A stretch of DNA of 64,000 bases from Polynucleobacter acidiphobus (GTDB taxonomy: Bacteria > Pseudomonadota > Gammaproteobacteria > Burkholderiales > Burkholderiaceae). The notes under the pieces are model-generated. The model searched no databases. It saw only the letters and a list, made by a program, of their open reading frames with translations, and was not told the origin of the DNA. Numbering within the stretch: the stretch's first letter is position 1; the number at the start of each line of letters is the position of its first letter. Positions 35,897 through 49,186 of the stretch are shown one piece after another. The stretch covers positions 186,001 to 250,000 of the forward strand of contig NZ_CP023277.1 in the NCBI RefSeq assembly GCF_003065385.1, in the 5' to 3' direction. The translations under genes were made by a program, and so were the position numbers.

Positions 35897-36346
35897 TTAC
35901 TTTTTCTTATTACGGCAGTTCTTTTTCTGGCAATGACCGTACATTGCCAGAGAATGCTCTTGCAGCTTAAACCCAAGGGATTTGGCAATTTCGTTTTGGC
36001 GTTTTTCAATCGCCGAATCCACAAACTCCTCCACATGACCACAGTCTAGGCATACCAGATGATCGTGATGGTTGCCTTCATTGAGCTCATAAATGGCTCG
36101 GCTATCCCCTTTGCTCGACTCAAAATGGCTGCGAAGTAAGATCCCGGCCTGCTCGAACTGGGTTAAAACACGATAAACCGTTGCCAAACCGATATCGGAG
36201 TTGTCCTTGGCCAAAGCCATATAGACCTCCTCAGCACTAAAGTGCGAATCCGCGTTTTCCTGAAAAAACTCAAGGACTTTCATGCGCGGTGCCGTGACTT
36301 TTAGGCCGATTTCACGGAGGTCGGTGGGGAAAGCGTTTTGGCTCAT
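35897..36346 (-). CDS. fur: Ferric uptake regulator
   Basis: Fur represses iron-acquisition genes when Fe2+ is bound. The 149-residue protein has a winged-helix DNA-binding domain (about 1-85; GLKVTAPRMKVLEFF, GLATVYRVLTQFE), the histidine cluster NHHDHLVCLDCGHVEEF with one CxxC, and a second cysteine pair near the C-terminus (CQKKNC). fur is divergent from bamE, the usual arrangement in Gram-negative bacteria. I cannot find a convincing Fur box in the 70-nt gap. Confidence 0.96.
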   Translation of the reverse strand: MSQNAFPTDLREIGLKVTAPRMKVLEFFQENADSHFSAEEVYMALAKDNSDIGLATVYRVLTQFEQAGILLRSHFESSKGDSRAIYELNEGNHHDHLVCLDCGHVEEFVDSAIEKRQNEIAKSLGFKLQEHSLAMYGHCQKKNCRNKKK

Positions 36347-36416
36347 ACGGTTTGGCTCGATCGGCAGGTTTGGGCGCTAAAATCAGATACTTAATGATAC
36401 GTTGAACTGTTGACCC

Positions 36417-37013
36417 ATGCAGATTAGCATTTTTACTTGCCGCAAGCCATATCGAGCTTTTGCATCACGGATGTTGATCGTGCTATGCGCTTGCCTTGGT
36501 TTGGGTGCGTGCACTTCGGCGGTTGACAATACTCAGCGGGCTTGGATGAATAGCCTCTTTCAGCCATATGTCCCTGATGTGGTTCAAGGTAACTTTATTT
36601 CCAGTGAGCAATACGCTCAACTAAAAGTAGGCATGAGTCGCGAACAGGTGCGCCAAATTATGGGCACACCATTACTAGCCAGCTATTTTCATGCAAACCG
36701 TTGGGATTACGTGTTTGAGTTTAAGCGCGAGGGTCAGACGATTGGTAAGGAGAGACGCGTTACCTTATTTTTTGAAGGTGACAAACTCGTGAAATTTGAT
36801 GGCGATGCCTTGCCCACTGAAGTAGAGCTTGTGGCTGAGATTGACAACTATGCGCGTGAGAAGCGTAGTTTTTGGGATGTGCTAACGGGTAAAAATAAGC
36901 CACCCAAGCCAGTCAAGAGACCGCCCCCTGAGGTGATGGTAATTAGTCAGCCCAATAATTTACCGGCCCCAACACCGCAGCCTGATGTGGTGATTACCCC
37001 TGTTAAAAATTAA
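36417..37013 (+). CDS. bamE: Outer-membrane assembly factor BamE (lipoprotein)
   Basis: BamE is a lipoprotein of the BAM complex that inserts beta-barrels. The 198-residue precursor has a long basic n-region, a hydrophobic core and lipobox LGAC near 29-32. The SmpA/OmlA domain shows [18 protein letters not shown] and RWDYVFEF. The C-terminal Pro-rich tail ([11 protein letters not shown]...) is longer than in E. coli BamE. An internal ATG at 36471 would give a shorter signal. dapB begins 14 nt after the stop. Confidence 0.93.
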   Translation: MQISIFTCRKPYRAFASRMLIVLCACLGLGACTSAVDNTQRAWMNSLFQPYVPDVVQGNFISSEQYAQLKVGMSREQVRQIMGTPLLASYFHANRWDYVFEFKREGQTIGKERRVTLFFEGDKLVKFDGDALPTEVELVAEIDNYAREKRSFWDVLTGKNKPPKPVKRPPPEVMVISQPNNLPAPTPQPDVVITPVKN

Positions 37014-37027
37014 TTAGAGAGCCAGTA

Positions 37028-37831
37028 ATGCCAATGAAATTTGCAGTTGCGGGAGCGACCGGAAAAATGGGCAAGATGCTCATCGATACGATTTTGAGAT
37101 CGCCCAATGCGCAATTAACCGGTGCCCTTGAGCATCCATCCTGCGCTTTGCTTGGAACGGATGCCGGTGCATTTTTGGGTCAACAAACCAATGTCCTGAT
37201 TACGGATGACTTGGCAAAGGGTTTGGCGGGTGCCGAGTATTTAATTGATTTCACAAGGCCCGAGGGAACTCTGTTGCATGTTGAGGCTGCGAAGCAGGTA
37301 GGCGTCAAAATGATTATTGGCACGACCGGTTTTGCTGCTGAGCAATTGCAACAGCTTCGCAGTGCTGCCGATACCATTGCCATCGTGTTTGCACCCAATA
37401 TGAGTGTTGGTGTGAATGCGACCCTCAAAATTTTGCAAGTCGCCGCGCAATTACTTAAGCAGGGGTATGACATCGAGATTGTGGAGGCGCATCATCGGCA
37501 TAAAGTGGATGCACCTTCAGGAACGGCCATCAAAATGGGTGAGGTGATTGCTAAGGCTCAAGGCCATTCCCTCGCTGATCTGGCGGTGTATGCCCGTGAG
37601 GGTCACACTGGTGAGCGAAAGCCAGGCACCATTGGTTTTGCAACCATACGGGGTGGGGATATTGTGGGTGATCACACCGTGATCTTTGCCGGCGAGGGCG
37701 AGCGGATCGAAATCAGTCATCGCTCCACAAGCCGTCAATCCTATGCTGAGGGAGCCTTACGAGCCGCTGCCTTTTTACAAAACCAGCCCAAAGGCTGGTT
37801 TGATATGCAAGACGTCTTGGGCCTCAAATAA
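37028..37831 (+). CDS. dapB: 4-hydroxy-tetrahydrodipicolinate reductase
   Basis: DapB acts in the lysine/meso-diaminopimelate pathway. The 267-residue protein has [10 protein letters not shown] (9-18) for NAD(P)H, DFTRPEG near 75, and [13 protein letters not shown] with catalytic His and Lys near 156-168. ATG at 37028 or 37034 (MPMKFAVAG) are both possible. bamE-dapB-leuS-lptE-holA is a conserved run in Burkholderiales. Confidence 0.96.
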   Translation: MPMKFAVAGATGKMGKMLIDTILRSPNAQLTGALEHPSCALLGTDAGAFLGQQTNVLITDDLAKGLAGAEYLIDFTRPEGTLLHVEAAKQVGVKMIIGTTGFAAEQLQQLRSAADTIAIVFAPNMSVGVNATLKILQVAAQLLKQGYDIEIVEAHHRHKVDAPSGTAIKMGEVIAKAQGHSLADLAVYAREGHTGERKPGTIGFATIRGGDIVGDHTVIFAGEGERIEISHRSTSRQSYAEGALRAAAFLQNQPKGWFDMQDVLGLK

Positions 37832-37855
37832 TTTAATCCCTAACAACAAGAATAA

Positions 37856-40525
<2,670 letters not shown>

Positions 40526-40529
40526 GTAA

Positions 40530-41057
40530 ATGAGCGCACCCAATAACCTTAATCGCCGCTTACTGCTGCAAGGCGCTCTTTTTGGCTTGATTTCAGGTTC
40601 AGGACTTTCTGCCTGTGGCTTTAAATTGCGGGGATCGGTGTCTGTGCCATATAAATCGATTTTGATTTCAGGACGACCATCACCCCAATTGCGTTATGAC
40701 CTCGAGCGGGTGATTGCGACAGGCACGAGCTCTAAGGTAGTTACTTCGGGCAAGGATGCCGATTTGATTCTGGATATTGTGAGCGAGGATAGTACCCGGC
40801 AAATTTTGACTTACACCTCGACGGGTCAGATTTCAGCCTATCGACTCAATAATCGGGTCGTATTCCGCGCCTTTGATAATACGGGCGCCGAAGTCATTCC
40901 AGAGTCTGACATTTATGTGATTCGGGACCTGGATTTCACCACAGCTACAGTATTGGCTTCTGATATTCAGCAACAACAATTTTTGGAAAGCATGCGTTCT
41001 GATTTGGCGCTGCAGATTTTGCGTCGTATTGCCACCCTAGGTCGGGTGAGTCAATAA
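40530..41057 (+). CDS. lptE: LPS-assembly lipoprotein LptE
   Basis: LptE plugs the LptD barrel that puts lipopolysaccharide on the cell surface. The 175-residue precursor has a lipoprotein signal with LSAC, acylated Cys 29, followed by GFKLRG, which is the normal LptE start. It lies between leuS and holA, its standard location. The ATG is 4 nt after the leuS stop. Confidence 0.93.
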   Translation: MSAPNNLNRRLLLQGALFGLISGSGLSACGFKLRGSVSVPYKSILISGRPSPQLRYDLERVIATGTSSKVVTSGKDADLILDIVSEDSTRQILTYTSTGQISAYRLNNRVVFRAFDNTGAEVIPESDIYVIRDLDFTTATVLASDIQQQQFLESMRSDLALQILRRIATLGRVSQ

Positions 41058-41079
41058 ATTTCCTATTTGATCGATTTCA

Positions 41080-42135
41080 ATGATCAAAAGTGATGCCTTT
41101 CAAATTCACTTAGCTGGCCTGGCGAAGGGTTCGCAGAGCCTCAATCCCTTATATGTTTTTTCGGGGGATGAGCCACTACTCATGATGGAGGCTGTGGATA
41201 GCCTTCGCGTATTTGCCAAAACCCAAGGATTTACTGAACGCGATGTGATGGTGCAGGATCGCTACTTTGATTGGCCCTTGTTGTTAAGTGTTGGGCAATC
41301 CATGTCTCTATTTGGCGATAAGCGCTTTGTGGAACTACGCATGCCCACTGGCAAACCTGGTCGTGAAGGGGCGGATGTATTAAAACAATTTGCAAATGGA
41401 TTGGGATCACCCGGTTCAGAGATTGATGTGATTGTATGCATGCAGCTTCCGCGCTTGGATATGAAAACCAAGAGCTCAGCTTGGTTTATGGCCCTTGATG
41501 AGGCCGGAATGGCAGTACAAATTGATTCGATTGAGCGTAGTCAATTGCCCCAATGGATTGCTAAGCGAATGTCACTGCAGTCGCAATCGGTTGAACCTGG
41601 GGAAGTGGGGCAGCGCAGTTTGCAATGGATGGCCGATCAAGTGGAGGGTAATTTAATCGCCACTCATCAGGAGATTCAGAAGCTGGGGCTTTTATATCCC
41701 AGCGGAGTGATTTCCGATGAGCAAATTCGTGCTGCAGTTCTGAAGGTTGCTCGCTATGACCTATTTGAACTAACAGAAGCACTACTTTCTGGTGATGCGG
41801 CACGTCTGAATCGAATGGTGGATGGCCTGCAAGGTGAGGGTGAGCCCTTGCCTCTGATTCTGTGGGGGATTAGCGATGAGTTAAGAACGCTTAATCGGGC
41901 TCAAGCTGCGCTTGTAGCCGGAGAGAGTTTGCCAACCATCTTTCGCAACTATCGAATTTGGGGAAAACGTGAGAAGCTTTACCCGATGGCTCTCAAGCGC
42001 ATTCAACCCAAGAAACTCAAACAAGCGCTAGTACTTGCGGCCAATTTAGATAAGCAGGCAAAGGGTCTATGGGTTCGGGATCTTCCAGCCAATCCTTGGG
42101 ATGGATTGCGACTCGTTGGGAGTTTATTGCGTTAG
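41080..42135 (+). CDS. holA: DNA polymerase III delta subunit
   Basis: HolA loads the beta clamp as part of the gamma complex. The 351-residue protein has [15 protein letters not shown] near 24-38 and the delta-type AAA-like core, ending in [22 protein letters not shown], typical of HolA. It lacks a functional ATP-binding loop, as expected for delta. proA starts 10 nt after the stop. Confidence 0.94.
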   Translation: MIKSDAFQIHLAGLAKGSQSLNPLYVFSGDEPLLMMEAVDSLRVFAKTQGFTERDVMVQDRYFDWPLLLSVGQSMSLFGDKRFVELRMPTGKPGREGADVLKQFANGLGSPGSEIDVIVCMQLPRLDMKTKSSAWFMALDEAGMAVQIDSIERSQLPQWIAKRMSLQSQSVEPGEVGQRSLQWMADQVEGNLIATHQEIQKLGLLYPSGVISDEQIRAAVLKVARYDLFELTEALLSGDAARLNRMVDGLQGEGEPLPLILWGISDELRTLNRAQAALVAGESLPTIFRNYRIWGKREKLYPMALKRIQPKKLKQALVLAANLDKQAKGLWVRDLPANPWDGLRLVGSLLR

Positions 42136-42145
42136 AGTATCAACT

Positions 42146-43435
42146 ATGGCAAATGAGATAAACCAAACGATTGAGCAAATGATGCTGACTATTGGTCAGC
42201 AAGCGCGCCTCGCTTCAAGGGCGATGGCCAGGGCCAGTTCGCAACAAAAGAATCAGGCATTAAGTAATATTGCAAAGGCGGTTCGACGGGATGTCGCAAA
42301 GATTTTGGCGGCCAATGCGCGTGATGTGGAGCGAGCCAAGGCCAGTGGTCATGATGCCGCCTTTGTGGATCGCTTAACCATGACCGAGAAGTCGATTGAG
42401 ACCATGGCCTTGGGCCTTGAGCAAATCGTGACTCTGGGTGATCCGATTGGTCAGATCACTCCATTTAAACAGCAGCCCTCTGGTATTTTGATTGGGCAAA
42501 TGCGCGTGCCACTCGGTGTGATTGGCATTATTTACGAATCACGTCCCAACGTAACGATTGATGCCGCAGCGCTATGCTTAAAGTCAGGAAATGCTGTCAT
42601 TTTACGAGGTGGATCGGAGGCGATAGATTCGAATACATTCTTAGCTGGATTAATTCAGGAGGGGCTGGCTGCCGCTCAATTGCCAGCCAATGCCGTGCAG
42701 GTTGTACAAACGACTGATCGGGCTGCGGTTGGAAAAATGATCACCATGACCGAGTACATTGATGTAATTGTGCCGCGGGGTGGCAAGAGTTTAATTGCGC
42801 GCCTGATGCAAGATGGCCGAGTGCCCATGATCAAACACCTCGATGGTATTTGCCATACCTTTGTAGATGAGGCTGCGGATGTCGATTTAGCGATTAAGGT
42901 CTGCGATAACGCGAAGACCCAGCGCTACGCTCCCTGCAATGCGATGGAGACGCTACTTGTTCATGGCAAGATCGCGCCTCAGGTTTTACCTAAGCTTTGC
43001 CGAATTTATCAAGACAAGGGCGTGGAGTTGCGGGTAGATGTAAAAACACGTTCATTGCTTGAATCGAATCAATTGACTAACTTGGTCGATGCTACTGATG
43101 AGGATTGGCGCACCGAGTATCTAGCTCCGATTTTGTCGATCAAGATTGTTGAGAGTCTTGATGAAGCGATGGATCACATTGAGCACTATGGCAGTAAGCA
43201 TACCGATGCGATCATTACCCAAAATCAAGAGCATGCTAATCGTTTCTTACGAGAAGTCGATAGTGCGAGTGTGATGGTCAATACCAGTACTCGGTTTGCA
43301 GATGGTTTTGAGTATGGTTTGGGTGCCGAGATTGGGATTTCCAATGACAAGTTGCATGCGCGTGGCCCGGTTGGTCTTGAGGGGCTGACCTCCTTGAAAT
43401 ACGTGGTCATGGGTCACGGTGAAGTTCGTCAGTAA
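42146..43435 (+). CDS. proA: Gamma-glutamyl phosphate reductase
   Basis: ProA reduces glutamyl phosphate to the semialdehyde in proline synthesis, after ProB. The 429-residue protein has [22 protein letters not shown] near 130-150, PRGGKSL near 212-218, and the catalytic Cys in [12 protein letters not shown] near 258. A longer frame starting at 42101 overlaps holA; the ATG at 42146 fits family length. proB and proA are 38 kb apart here. Confidence 0.96.
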   Translation: MANEINQTIEQMMLTIGQQARLASRAMARASSQQKNQALSNIAKAVRRDVAKILAANARDVERAKASGHDAAFVDRLTMTEKSIETMALGLEQIVTLGDPIGQITPFKQQPSGILIGQMRVPLGVIGIIYESRPNVTIDAAALCLKSGNAVILRGGSEAIDSNTFLAGLIQEGLAAAQLPANAVQVVQTTDRAAVGKMITMTEYIDVIVPRGGKSLIARLMQDGRVPMIKHLDGICHTFVDEAADVDLAIKVCDNAKTQRYAPCNAMETLLVHGKIAPQVLPKLCRIYQDKGVELRVDVKTRSLLESNQLTNLVDATDEDWRTEYLAPILSIKIVESLDEAMDHIEHYGSKHTDAIITQNQEHANRFLREVDSASVMVNTSTRFADGFEYGLGAEIGISNDKLHARGPVGLEGLTSLKYVVMGHGEVRQ

Positions 43436-43453
43436 TTTTAATAAAGAGAGTCT

Positions 43454-43882
43454 ATGTTTGATGGTTATCTTTGGGCAAAAACCCTTCATATTGTTCTAAT
43501 CGCATCTTGGTTTGCAGGCCTTTTTTATTTACCCCGTATTTTTGTGAATCTGGCACAAGAAACGAATGAGGTCGCCTATGAGCGTTTAATCGGGATGGCA
43601 AAACGACTCTACCGTTTTATGACCATCCTGATGATGCCAGCGGTCGCTTTGGGACTCATTTTGTGGCTGTATTACGGAGTTGGCCGCGGCTCGATCTGGA
43701 TGCATGTGAAGGTGCTATTGGTGCTGATTGTGATTGCTTACCATTTGCAATGTAAACGTCTCCTTAAGCAATTTGTTCAAAAACAAAATACCAAAAGCCA
43801 TGTGTGGTTCCGATGGTTTAATGAGGCCCCAGTGTTGCTGATGTTGGTGGTTACTGCTCTCGTAGTGATTAAGCCCAACTAA
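43454..43882 (+). CDS. hemJ: HemJ-type protoporphyrinogen IX oxidase
   Basis: HemJ oxidises protoporphyrinogen IX in heme synthesis in bacteria lacking HemG/HemY. The 142-residue membrane protein has about four helices, the N-terminal LWAKTLHIVLIASWFAGLFYLPR motif with conserved His, and HVKVLLVLIVIAYH with conserved Lys and His. It resembles the CopD-like UPF0093 family. hemL, another heme-pathway gene, lies 1.6 kb downstream in the same run. Confidence 0.9.
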   Translation: MFDGYLWAKTLHIVLIASWFAGLFYLPRIFVNLAQETNEVAYERLIGMAKRLYRFMTILMMPAVALGLILWLYYGVGRGSIWMHVKVLLVLIVIAYHLQCKRLLKQFVQKQNTKSHVWFRWFNEAPVLLMLVVTALVVIKPN

Positions 43883-43890
43883 TCCCCATT

Positions 43891-45273
43891 GTGAAATTTT
43901 TCATTGTTTGTCCGGGCGGGCTTGAAACAGTTTTAGCTCAGGAGCTTCAGGAGATTGTTGCTCGACCTGAGATAAAAGCATTGGGGCGATCATCGGTTGA
44001 TCCAGCCCCCTCAAGCCTAACTGGCGGAATGGGGGTTGAGGGACCGCTTGCCATAGCAATGGCAGTAAATCTGCATTCACGGATTGCTAGTCGTGTTTTA
44101 CTGAAGATGGCCGACGGACCCTATCAATCCGAGGATGACCTTTATCGCCAAGCAAAAGCGATTGGTTGGGAAGATTGGTTTTCCTCGAATCAAACACTTC
44201 GGGTCGATATTACAGCGCAACGATCGCCATTGAAGAGTCTGAACTTTGCTACTTTGCGGATCAAAGATGCGATTGTTGATCGTTTACGTGAGCAAACGGG
44301 TGGGCGCCCAAATATTGATACGGTCAATCCCGATGTTCGAATTCAGGTTCATCTGACGCAACAACACGCCACGATCTATTTGGATACCTCGGGTGAACCT
44401 TTGTTCAAACGCGGCTGGCGGGAGGAAAAGGGTGAGGCGCCCTTAAAAGAGAACTTAGCTGCTGGGATTTTGCGATTAACCAACTGGCAAGCCTCAATGC
44501 CGCTTTATGACCCGATGTGCGGCAGTGGTACTTTTTTGATTGAGGCTGCCCAAATAGCCTTGCATATTCCAGCGGGGGCGCTACGAGCGCGTATATTTGG
44601 CTCATCAAATCAAAATGCGACCGTATCGTGGAAGCAATCGGTTGTGCAAACTGGCTTTGGCTTTTTACGACTCAAACCCTTTTTGAGTTCTTTGGAGAAA
44701 AAGAACTGGCAGACACTTTGCGATGTTGCGAAGACGAAAATACATCAGCATCAAAATGATGCCATTGCTATCAGTGGCAGCGATATCAACGAGAGAATGA
44801 TTGCGATGTGTAAGGCAAATTGGCAACGCGCGCAGTTACCTGGATTGCCTGTGGTTCGACAATTAGATGCTATTGCGATTAGGACCACCGTTGATTTAAG
44901 CGAAGGGCAAAAGGGGGTGATGGTATTTAATCCACCTTATGGAGAGCGCCTAGCCATGAAAGGTGGCGACTCCGATCGACCCCATAGCTTTGGTGATAGC
45001 AAGGCTGCATACATGCAAAAACGACGTACGAGCCGAGAGCCTTTAATAAAAGAGCCGATTGATCCGAAGTTTGCAACGCTACTCGATCAGTTTGGTAAGC
45101 AGCTGAAAGACCATTTTGCGGGTTGGGAGATCTTTGTTCTTACTGCAGACATGGGCTTACCGGGCCATTTACGCATGAAAGAGTCTAAGCGCACCCCATT
45201 ATTTAATGGCCCCTTGGAATGCAGGCTTTTCAAGTTTGAGATTCGGGGGCGAAGCGATCCTCAGAAATCGTAA
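43891..45273 (+). CDS. rlmL: RlmL-type 23S rRNA methyltransferase (THUMP domain)
   Basis: The 460-residue protein has an N-terminal THUMP RNA-binding region (about 50-165) and a methyltransferase domain with YDPMCGSGTFLIEAA (206-220) and NPPY (348-351), the signature of N2-guanine methylation of 23S rRNA G2445. E. coli RlmKL is about 700 residues with a second methyltransferase (RlmK); that part is absent here. The start is GTG at 43891, 8 nt after hemJ. Confidence 0.87.
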   Translation: MKFFIVCPGGLETVLAQELQEIVARPEIKALGRSSVDPAPSSLTGGMGVEGPLAIAMAVNLHSRIASRVLLKMADGPYQSEDDLYRQAKAIGWEDWFSSNQTLRVDITAQRSPLKSLNFATLRIKDAIVDRLREQTGGRPNIDTVNPDVRIQVHLTQQHATIYLDTSGEPLFKRGWREEKGEAPLKENLAAGILRLTNWQASMPLYDPMCGSGTFLIEAAQIALHIPAGALRARIFGSSNQNATVSWKQSVVQTGFGFLRLKPFLSSLEKKNWQTLCDVAKTKIHQHQNDAIAISGSDINERMIAMCKANWQRAQLPGLPVVRQLDAIAIRTTVDLSEGQKGVMVFNPPYGERLAMKGGDSDRPHSFGDSKAAYMQKRRTSREPLIKEPIDPKFATLLDQFGKQLKDHFAGWEIFVLTADMGLPGHLRMKESKRTPLFNGPLECRLFKFEIRGRSDPQKS

Positions 45274-45303
45274 AATGAAGTTTCAATCTGAAAGAAATAA
45301 CAA

Positions 45304-45474
45304 ATGGAATATAAAACCTATATGTGCCTGATCTGCGGCTGGATCTACGATGAAGCCAAAGGTTGTCCGGATGATGGCATTGCGCCTGGAACTTTGTGGA
45401 AAGATGTTCCCATGAACTGGTCGTGCCCCGAGTGTGGTGCGCGCAAAGATGATTTTGAGATGTGCGTGATCTAA
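45304..45474 (+). CDS. Rubredoxin
   Basis: A 56-codon gene encodes a rubredoxin. MCLICGWIYDEAKGCPDDG holds the first Cys pair (C-x2-C), NWSCPECGARKDDFEM the second; the four cysteines bind one iron. Conserved Tyr and Trp residues are present. Rubredoxins carry single electrons to oxidoreductases; the partner is unknown. It lies between rlmL and hemL, 26 nt before the latter, an association seen in other Burkholderiales. Found by translating the plus strand, since the gene is short. Confidence 0.95.
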   Translation: MEYKTYMCLICGWIYDEAKGCPDDGIAPGTLWKDVPMNWSCPECGARKDDFEMCVI

Positions 45475-45500
45475 TCATCTAGATCTTCTTGATTAATACT

Positions 45501-46793
45501 ATGAGCCAAAACGATCAACTCTTCACACGCGCCCAGAAAACGATTCCGGGTGGCGTGAACTCTCCAGTGAGGGCATTTCGGCAAGTGGGAGGCACCCCCC
45601 GATTCATCAAGCGTGCACAGGGCCCTTATTTTTGGGATGCCGACGATAAGCGCTATGTTGATCTCATCATGTCTTGGGGCCCTATGATTGTTGGGCATGC
45701 AAACCCCGAGGTGGTGGAAGCAGTGCAGCGCGCAGCGACTCAGAGTTTTAGTTATGGTGCCCCGACCGCAGGGGAGATTGATCTTGCTGAGCGCATTTGT
45801 GAGCTAATGCCAGCAATCGAGCAAATTCGCTTGGTTTCAAGTGGTACCGAAGCGACCATGAGTGCTCTGCGTTTAGCCCGCGGTTATACCAATCGCGATT
45901 TAATTATCAAGTTTGAGGGCTGTTACCACGGCCATGCGGATAGCTTGTTGGTCAAAGCCGGTTCTGGTTTGCTCACCTTTGCCGATTCCACTAAGAATGC
46001 ACCTTCATCGGGTGGGGTGCCTCAGGATTTGGTGAAACATACTTTAGTGCTCCCCTATAACGACGTTGGCGCTTTAGAAGAGGCCTTCAAGCGCCATGGT
46101 GATCAGGTCGCTGCATTAATTTTGGAGCCCATTGCTGGCAATATGAACTTGATTCGTGCGACCCCCGAGTTTGTCAAGGCGGTTCGTTCGCTCACCCAGC
46201 AATATGGCGCCGTATTAATTTATGACGAGGTAATGACGGGATTTCGGGTGGCCTTGGGCGGTACCCAATCTTTGCATGGCATTAAGCCTGATTTAACCTG
46301 CCTTGGGAAGGTCATGGGTGGCGGTATGCCCATGGCAGCTTTTGGCGGCAAGCGAGAGATCATGACAAAACTTGCTCCCTTGGGCAATGTCTATCAAGCG
46401 GGCACCTTATCTGGTAACCCCGTTGCAGTGGCTGCGGGAGCGAAGACCCTGGAGATTATCTCGCGACCCGGGTTCTTTGAATGCCTGACCGAGCAAACCA
46501 AAAAATTGATGGCAGGATTACAGCAAGAGGCCAATCGAGCCAAGATCCCATTCTCGGTTGATAGTGTTGGGGGTATGTTTGGGTTTTATTTTTCGCAGAC
46601 GGTACCAACTTCATACGAAGCAGTGACCAAAACCGATATTGAAGCCTTCAAACGTTTCTTTCATGCGATGTTGGACGAAGGTGTTTACCTTGCTCCCTCT
46701 GCCTATGAGGCTGGATTTACATCGATTGCACACGACAACGCAGTGGTCGATGAGATTATTCGAGCAGCTCAGCAATCGTTTCAGAAGATTTAA
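45501..46793 (+). CDS. hemL: Glutamate-1-semialdehyde 2,1-aminomutase
   Basis: HemL makes 5-aminolevulinate from glutamate-1-semialdehyde with PLP. The 430-residue protein begins [26 protein letters not shown], the family's start. [10 protein letters not shown] and the PLP lysine in [17 protein letters not shown] are seen. An ATG-like start four codons upstream (45489) is possible but not needed. The apaH stop converges 5 nt after the hemL stop. Confidence 0.97.
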   Translation: MSQNDQLFTRAQKTIPGGVNSPVRAFRQVGGTPRFIKRAQGPYFWDADDKRYVDLIMSWGPMIVGHANPEVVEAVQRAATQSFSYGAPTAGEIDLAERICELMPAIEQIRLVSSGTEATMSALRLARGYTNRDLIIKFEGCYHGHADSLLVKAGSGLLTFADSTKNAPSSGGVPQDLVKHTLVLPYNDVGALEEAFKRHGDQVAALILEPIAGNMNLIRATPEFVKAVRSLTQQYGAVLIYDEVMTGFRVALGGTQSLHGIKPDLTCLGKVMGGGMPMAAFGGKREIMTKLAPLGNVYQAGTLSGNPVAVAAGAKTLEIISRPGFFECLTEQTKKLMAGLQQEANRAKIPFSVDSVGGMFGFYFSQTVPTSYEAVTKTDIEAFKRFFHAMLDEGVYLAPSAYEAGFTSIAHDNAVVDEIIRAAQQSFQKI

Positions 46794-46798
46794 TACGC

Positions 46799-47668
46799 TC
46801 ACATCCGTAGCGGGTGATCATAGCCCGCCACACTGACTGTCTTAATCGTAAGCGATTTGGAATCCCCAACCAAACCCTTGAGGCTCATAGTTTCCAAGTG
46901 GTTAAGATCGATTGCAGTTAGGGTGCCACCCCATACGCAGCCAGTATCAATTCCAATGACGCCTTGGCGATTGAGTAAGCCAAGTGTTGACCAGTGACCA
47001 AAGACAATCGGTATCGATTTTGTTTTACGCTCTGGAGCCTCAAACCATGGGAGATAGCCAGCCGGGCCGCTTTCTAATCCCTCTTTACTCTTGAATTCCA
47101 TTTCGCCTTGAGGAGTGCAAAACCGAATCCGGGTTAGGGTATTCGTGATTAAACGTAAACGATCAAAGCCAGTCAATTTTTGATCCCAGCGATTCGGTGT
47201 ATTGCCATACATTTGGGCCAAGAAATCACGATAGTTTTTATGGCGTAGTGCAATCTCCACCTCATGGGATAAAGATAAGGTTTTCTTAAGACTCCATTGG
47301 GGTAGCACCCCTGCGTGTACCAGCAAGACTTTCCCATTGCTCAGCGCCATGGGTCGGTGCCTTAGCCAATCAATGAGCGCTCGCCGGTCGGGCGCTGCCA
47401 AAATATCATCAATCGTATCGAGTGGTTTGGTGTCACGAAGCCCTGCATCGCATGCCAATAAATTGAGATCATGGTTTCCTAAAATGCACTCCGCTATCCC
47501 ATCCTCTTGAAGTTGCTTCAGGCGTCGCAGAGTCCCTAACGAGTCTGGACCACGATTAACGAGATCTCCCAGAAAAATGAATTTAGAACCACGAGGGAGT
47601 TTCTTGATGAGTTGATTGAGGGGGTTTAAGCAACCCTGTACATCACCAATCGCAAAGATGCGCGTCAT
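46799..47668 (-). CDS. apaH: Symmetrical diadenosine tetraphosphatase
   Basis: ApaH hydrolyses Ap4A and removes Np4 caps from RNA. The 289-residue metallophosphatase has GDVQG (8-12), GDLVNRGPDSL near 35-45 and GNHDLNLL near 63-70, each with metal ligands. Length is near the family's 270-290. It starts 3 nt after the photolyase gene, so the two are co-transcribed, with the photolyase first. Confidence 0.95.
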   Translation of the reverse strand: MTRIFAIGDVQGCLNPLNQLIKKLPRGSKFIFLGDLVNRGPDSLGTLRRLKQLQEDGIAECILGNHDLNLLACDAGLRDTKPLDTIDDILAAPDRRALIDWLRHRPMALSNGKVLLVHAGVLPQWSLKKTLSLSHEVEIALRHKNYRDFLAQMYGNTPNRWDQKLTGFDRLRLITNTLTRIRFCTPQGEMEFKSKEGLESGPAGYLPWFEAPERKTKSIPIVFGHWSTLGLLNRQGVIGIDTGCVWGGTLTAIDLNHLETMSLKGLVGDSKSLTIKTVSVAGYDHPLRM

Positions 47669-47671
47669 TAC

Positions 47672-49141
47672 TCAAGCCACTTTTTTCACAACGTTGTAGC
47701 GAATCAAGGTCGCCTTACGGGCTTCATCATGATCGATAATGGGTCGGGGGTAGTCTTTGCCCAAAACAATACCCGCTGCCTCGAGTTCAAGCTGACCTGC
47801 TAGCCAGGGCGCATGAATTGATTTATTGGATAGCTTTTCAAGGGCGGGAATGTAGCGGCGGATAAACTTACCATCGCTATCAAAGCGCTCAGACTGGGTG
47901 ATGGGGTTAAAGATACGGAAGTAGGGCTGAGCATCGCATCCAGAAGAGGATGCCCATTGCCAACCACCATTGTTAGAGGAAAACTCAAAATCGTTCAGAT
48001 GCTCTGCAAAATACTGCTCACCCCAGCGCCAATCAATACCCAGGTCTTTACATAAGAAACTGGCCACGACCATCCTTAAGCGATTGTGCATATAGCCCGA
48101 TTGATTGAGTTGGTGCATGGCCGCATCAACTAATGGATAGCCAGTTTGGCCATCGCACCAGGCTTTAAAGAGTTTTTGTGCTTTAGCACCTTGTTCCCAA
48201 ACAATCTTGTCATAGTCGGGCTTAAAGGATTGGCCGCTGGCAAGGCGAGGGTGATTGGCCAAAATCATGAAATAGAAGTCTCTCCAGATGAGTTCGCTCA
48301 GCCAAGTGCTTGCACCAAGGCTGCCTGCCAGCATTCGACGATGAGCCTCGCGCACCAAACCCCGGATCGATAGGAGACCAAAGCGCAAGTAAGTCGAGAG
48401 GTAGCTGACCCCTTTGGTTGCTGGGAAGTCTCGGCCAATGTTGTATTGATCAATTCGTTTTAGAAAGTCACTCAAAAAGAGCTCGGCACCTCTCTGACTT
48501 GGGGGCAGATATTTTTCTATACCAGTCGGTCTAAATCCCATCGATTCCAGCGAAGGGATGCCGGTATCGATGCTCTTGGGAATGGGAGCATATCGACCCT
48601 GTAAGCCAGCATTAGGTAGATCACAGACGAAGGGCTCAAGATCCGATGGATTGAGTTTCTTAAGCCACGCATTCTTGTATGGAGTGAAGACCGAGAATAC
48701 TGTTTCAGAGTTGGTTAACACTTCGGACTTCTCAAAAATAACCTGATCCTTAAAATGCTGGAACTTCACTCCATCTGTTGCGAGCGTTTTCGCAATGGTC
48801 TCATCACGCAAAATTGCCGAGGGTTCATAGTCATGATTCGTAAAGACTGCTTGCACACCAAGTTGTTTAGCTAAGGTGGGGATCAGTTCGGTTGGATTGC
48901 CATGACGAGCAATAATTCCACCTCCTTGGGCTCTTAGCGTTTTATCTAGATCTTCAATCGTTTGCCAAATGAAATCCACCCTGCGATCAAAGCCCCGGCC
49001 TTTAGAGAGTAGGGGGTTCAGAATCGTGGTGTCAAAGATAAAACAGACCCAGACCTGTTGATGCTTTTTTAGGGCGTAATGAAGAGCCGCCTGATCATAT
49101 AGGCGTAAATCACGTCGAAGCCAAACTAATGCACTAGTCAT
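47672..49141 (-). CDS. phrB: Deoxyribodipyrimidine photolyase (class I)
   Basis: Photolyase repairs UV-induced cyclobutane dimers with light energy. The 489-residue protein has the N-terminal antenna domain (ALVWLRRDLRLYDQAAL) and a C-terminal FAD domain: GYPLVDAAMHQLNQSGYMHNR near 370-390, and WQWASSSGCDAQPYFRIFNP (N-terminal half: NGGWQWASSSG). Class I is inferred from these motifs. A photolyase fits life in sunlit surface water. It diverges from the ydcF-like gene with 45 nt between starts. Confidence 0.95.
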   Translation of the reverse strand: MTSALVWLRRDLRLYDQAALHYALKKHQQVWVCFIFDTTILNPLLSKGRGFDRRVDFIWQTIEDLDKTLRAQGGGIIARHGNPTELIPTLAKQLGVQAVFTNHDYEPSAILRDETIAKTLATDGVKFQHFKDQVIFEKSEVLTNSETVFSVFTPYKNAWLKKLNPSDLEPFVCDLPNAGLQGRYAPIPKSIDTGIPSLESMGFRPTGIEKYLPPSQRGAELFLSDFLKRIDQYNIGRDFPATKGVSYLSTYLRFGLLSIRGLVREAHRRMLAGSLGASTWLSELIWRDFYFMILANHPRLASGQSFKPDYDKIVWEQGAKAQKLFKAWCDGQTGYPLVDAAMHQLNQSGYMHNRLRMVVASFLCKDLGIDWRWGEQYFAEHLNDFEFSSNNGGWQWASSSGCDAQPYFRIFNPITQSERFDSDGKFIRRYIPALEKLSNKSIHAPWLAGQLELEAAGIVLGKDYPRPIIDHDEARKATLIRYNVVKKVA

Positions 49142-49186
49142 AGGCTCTATCTTATTCGGGAATGCGATTTTGATTATGATGCCCCC

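Noticed and set aside
36347..36416. Fur box between fur and bamE
   Set aside because: GATACTTAATGATAC-like bases are present but do not match the 19-bp Fur consensus well enough.
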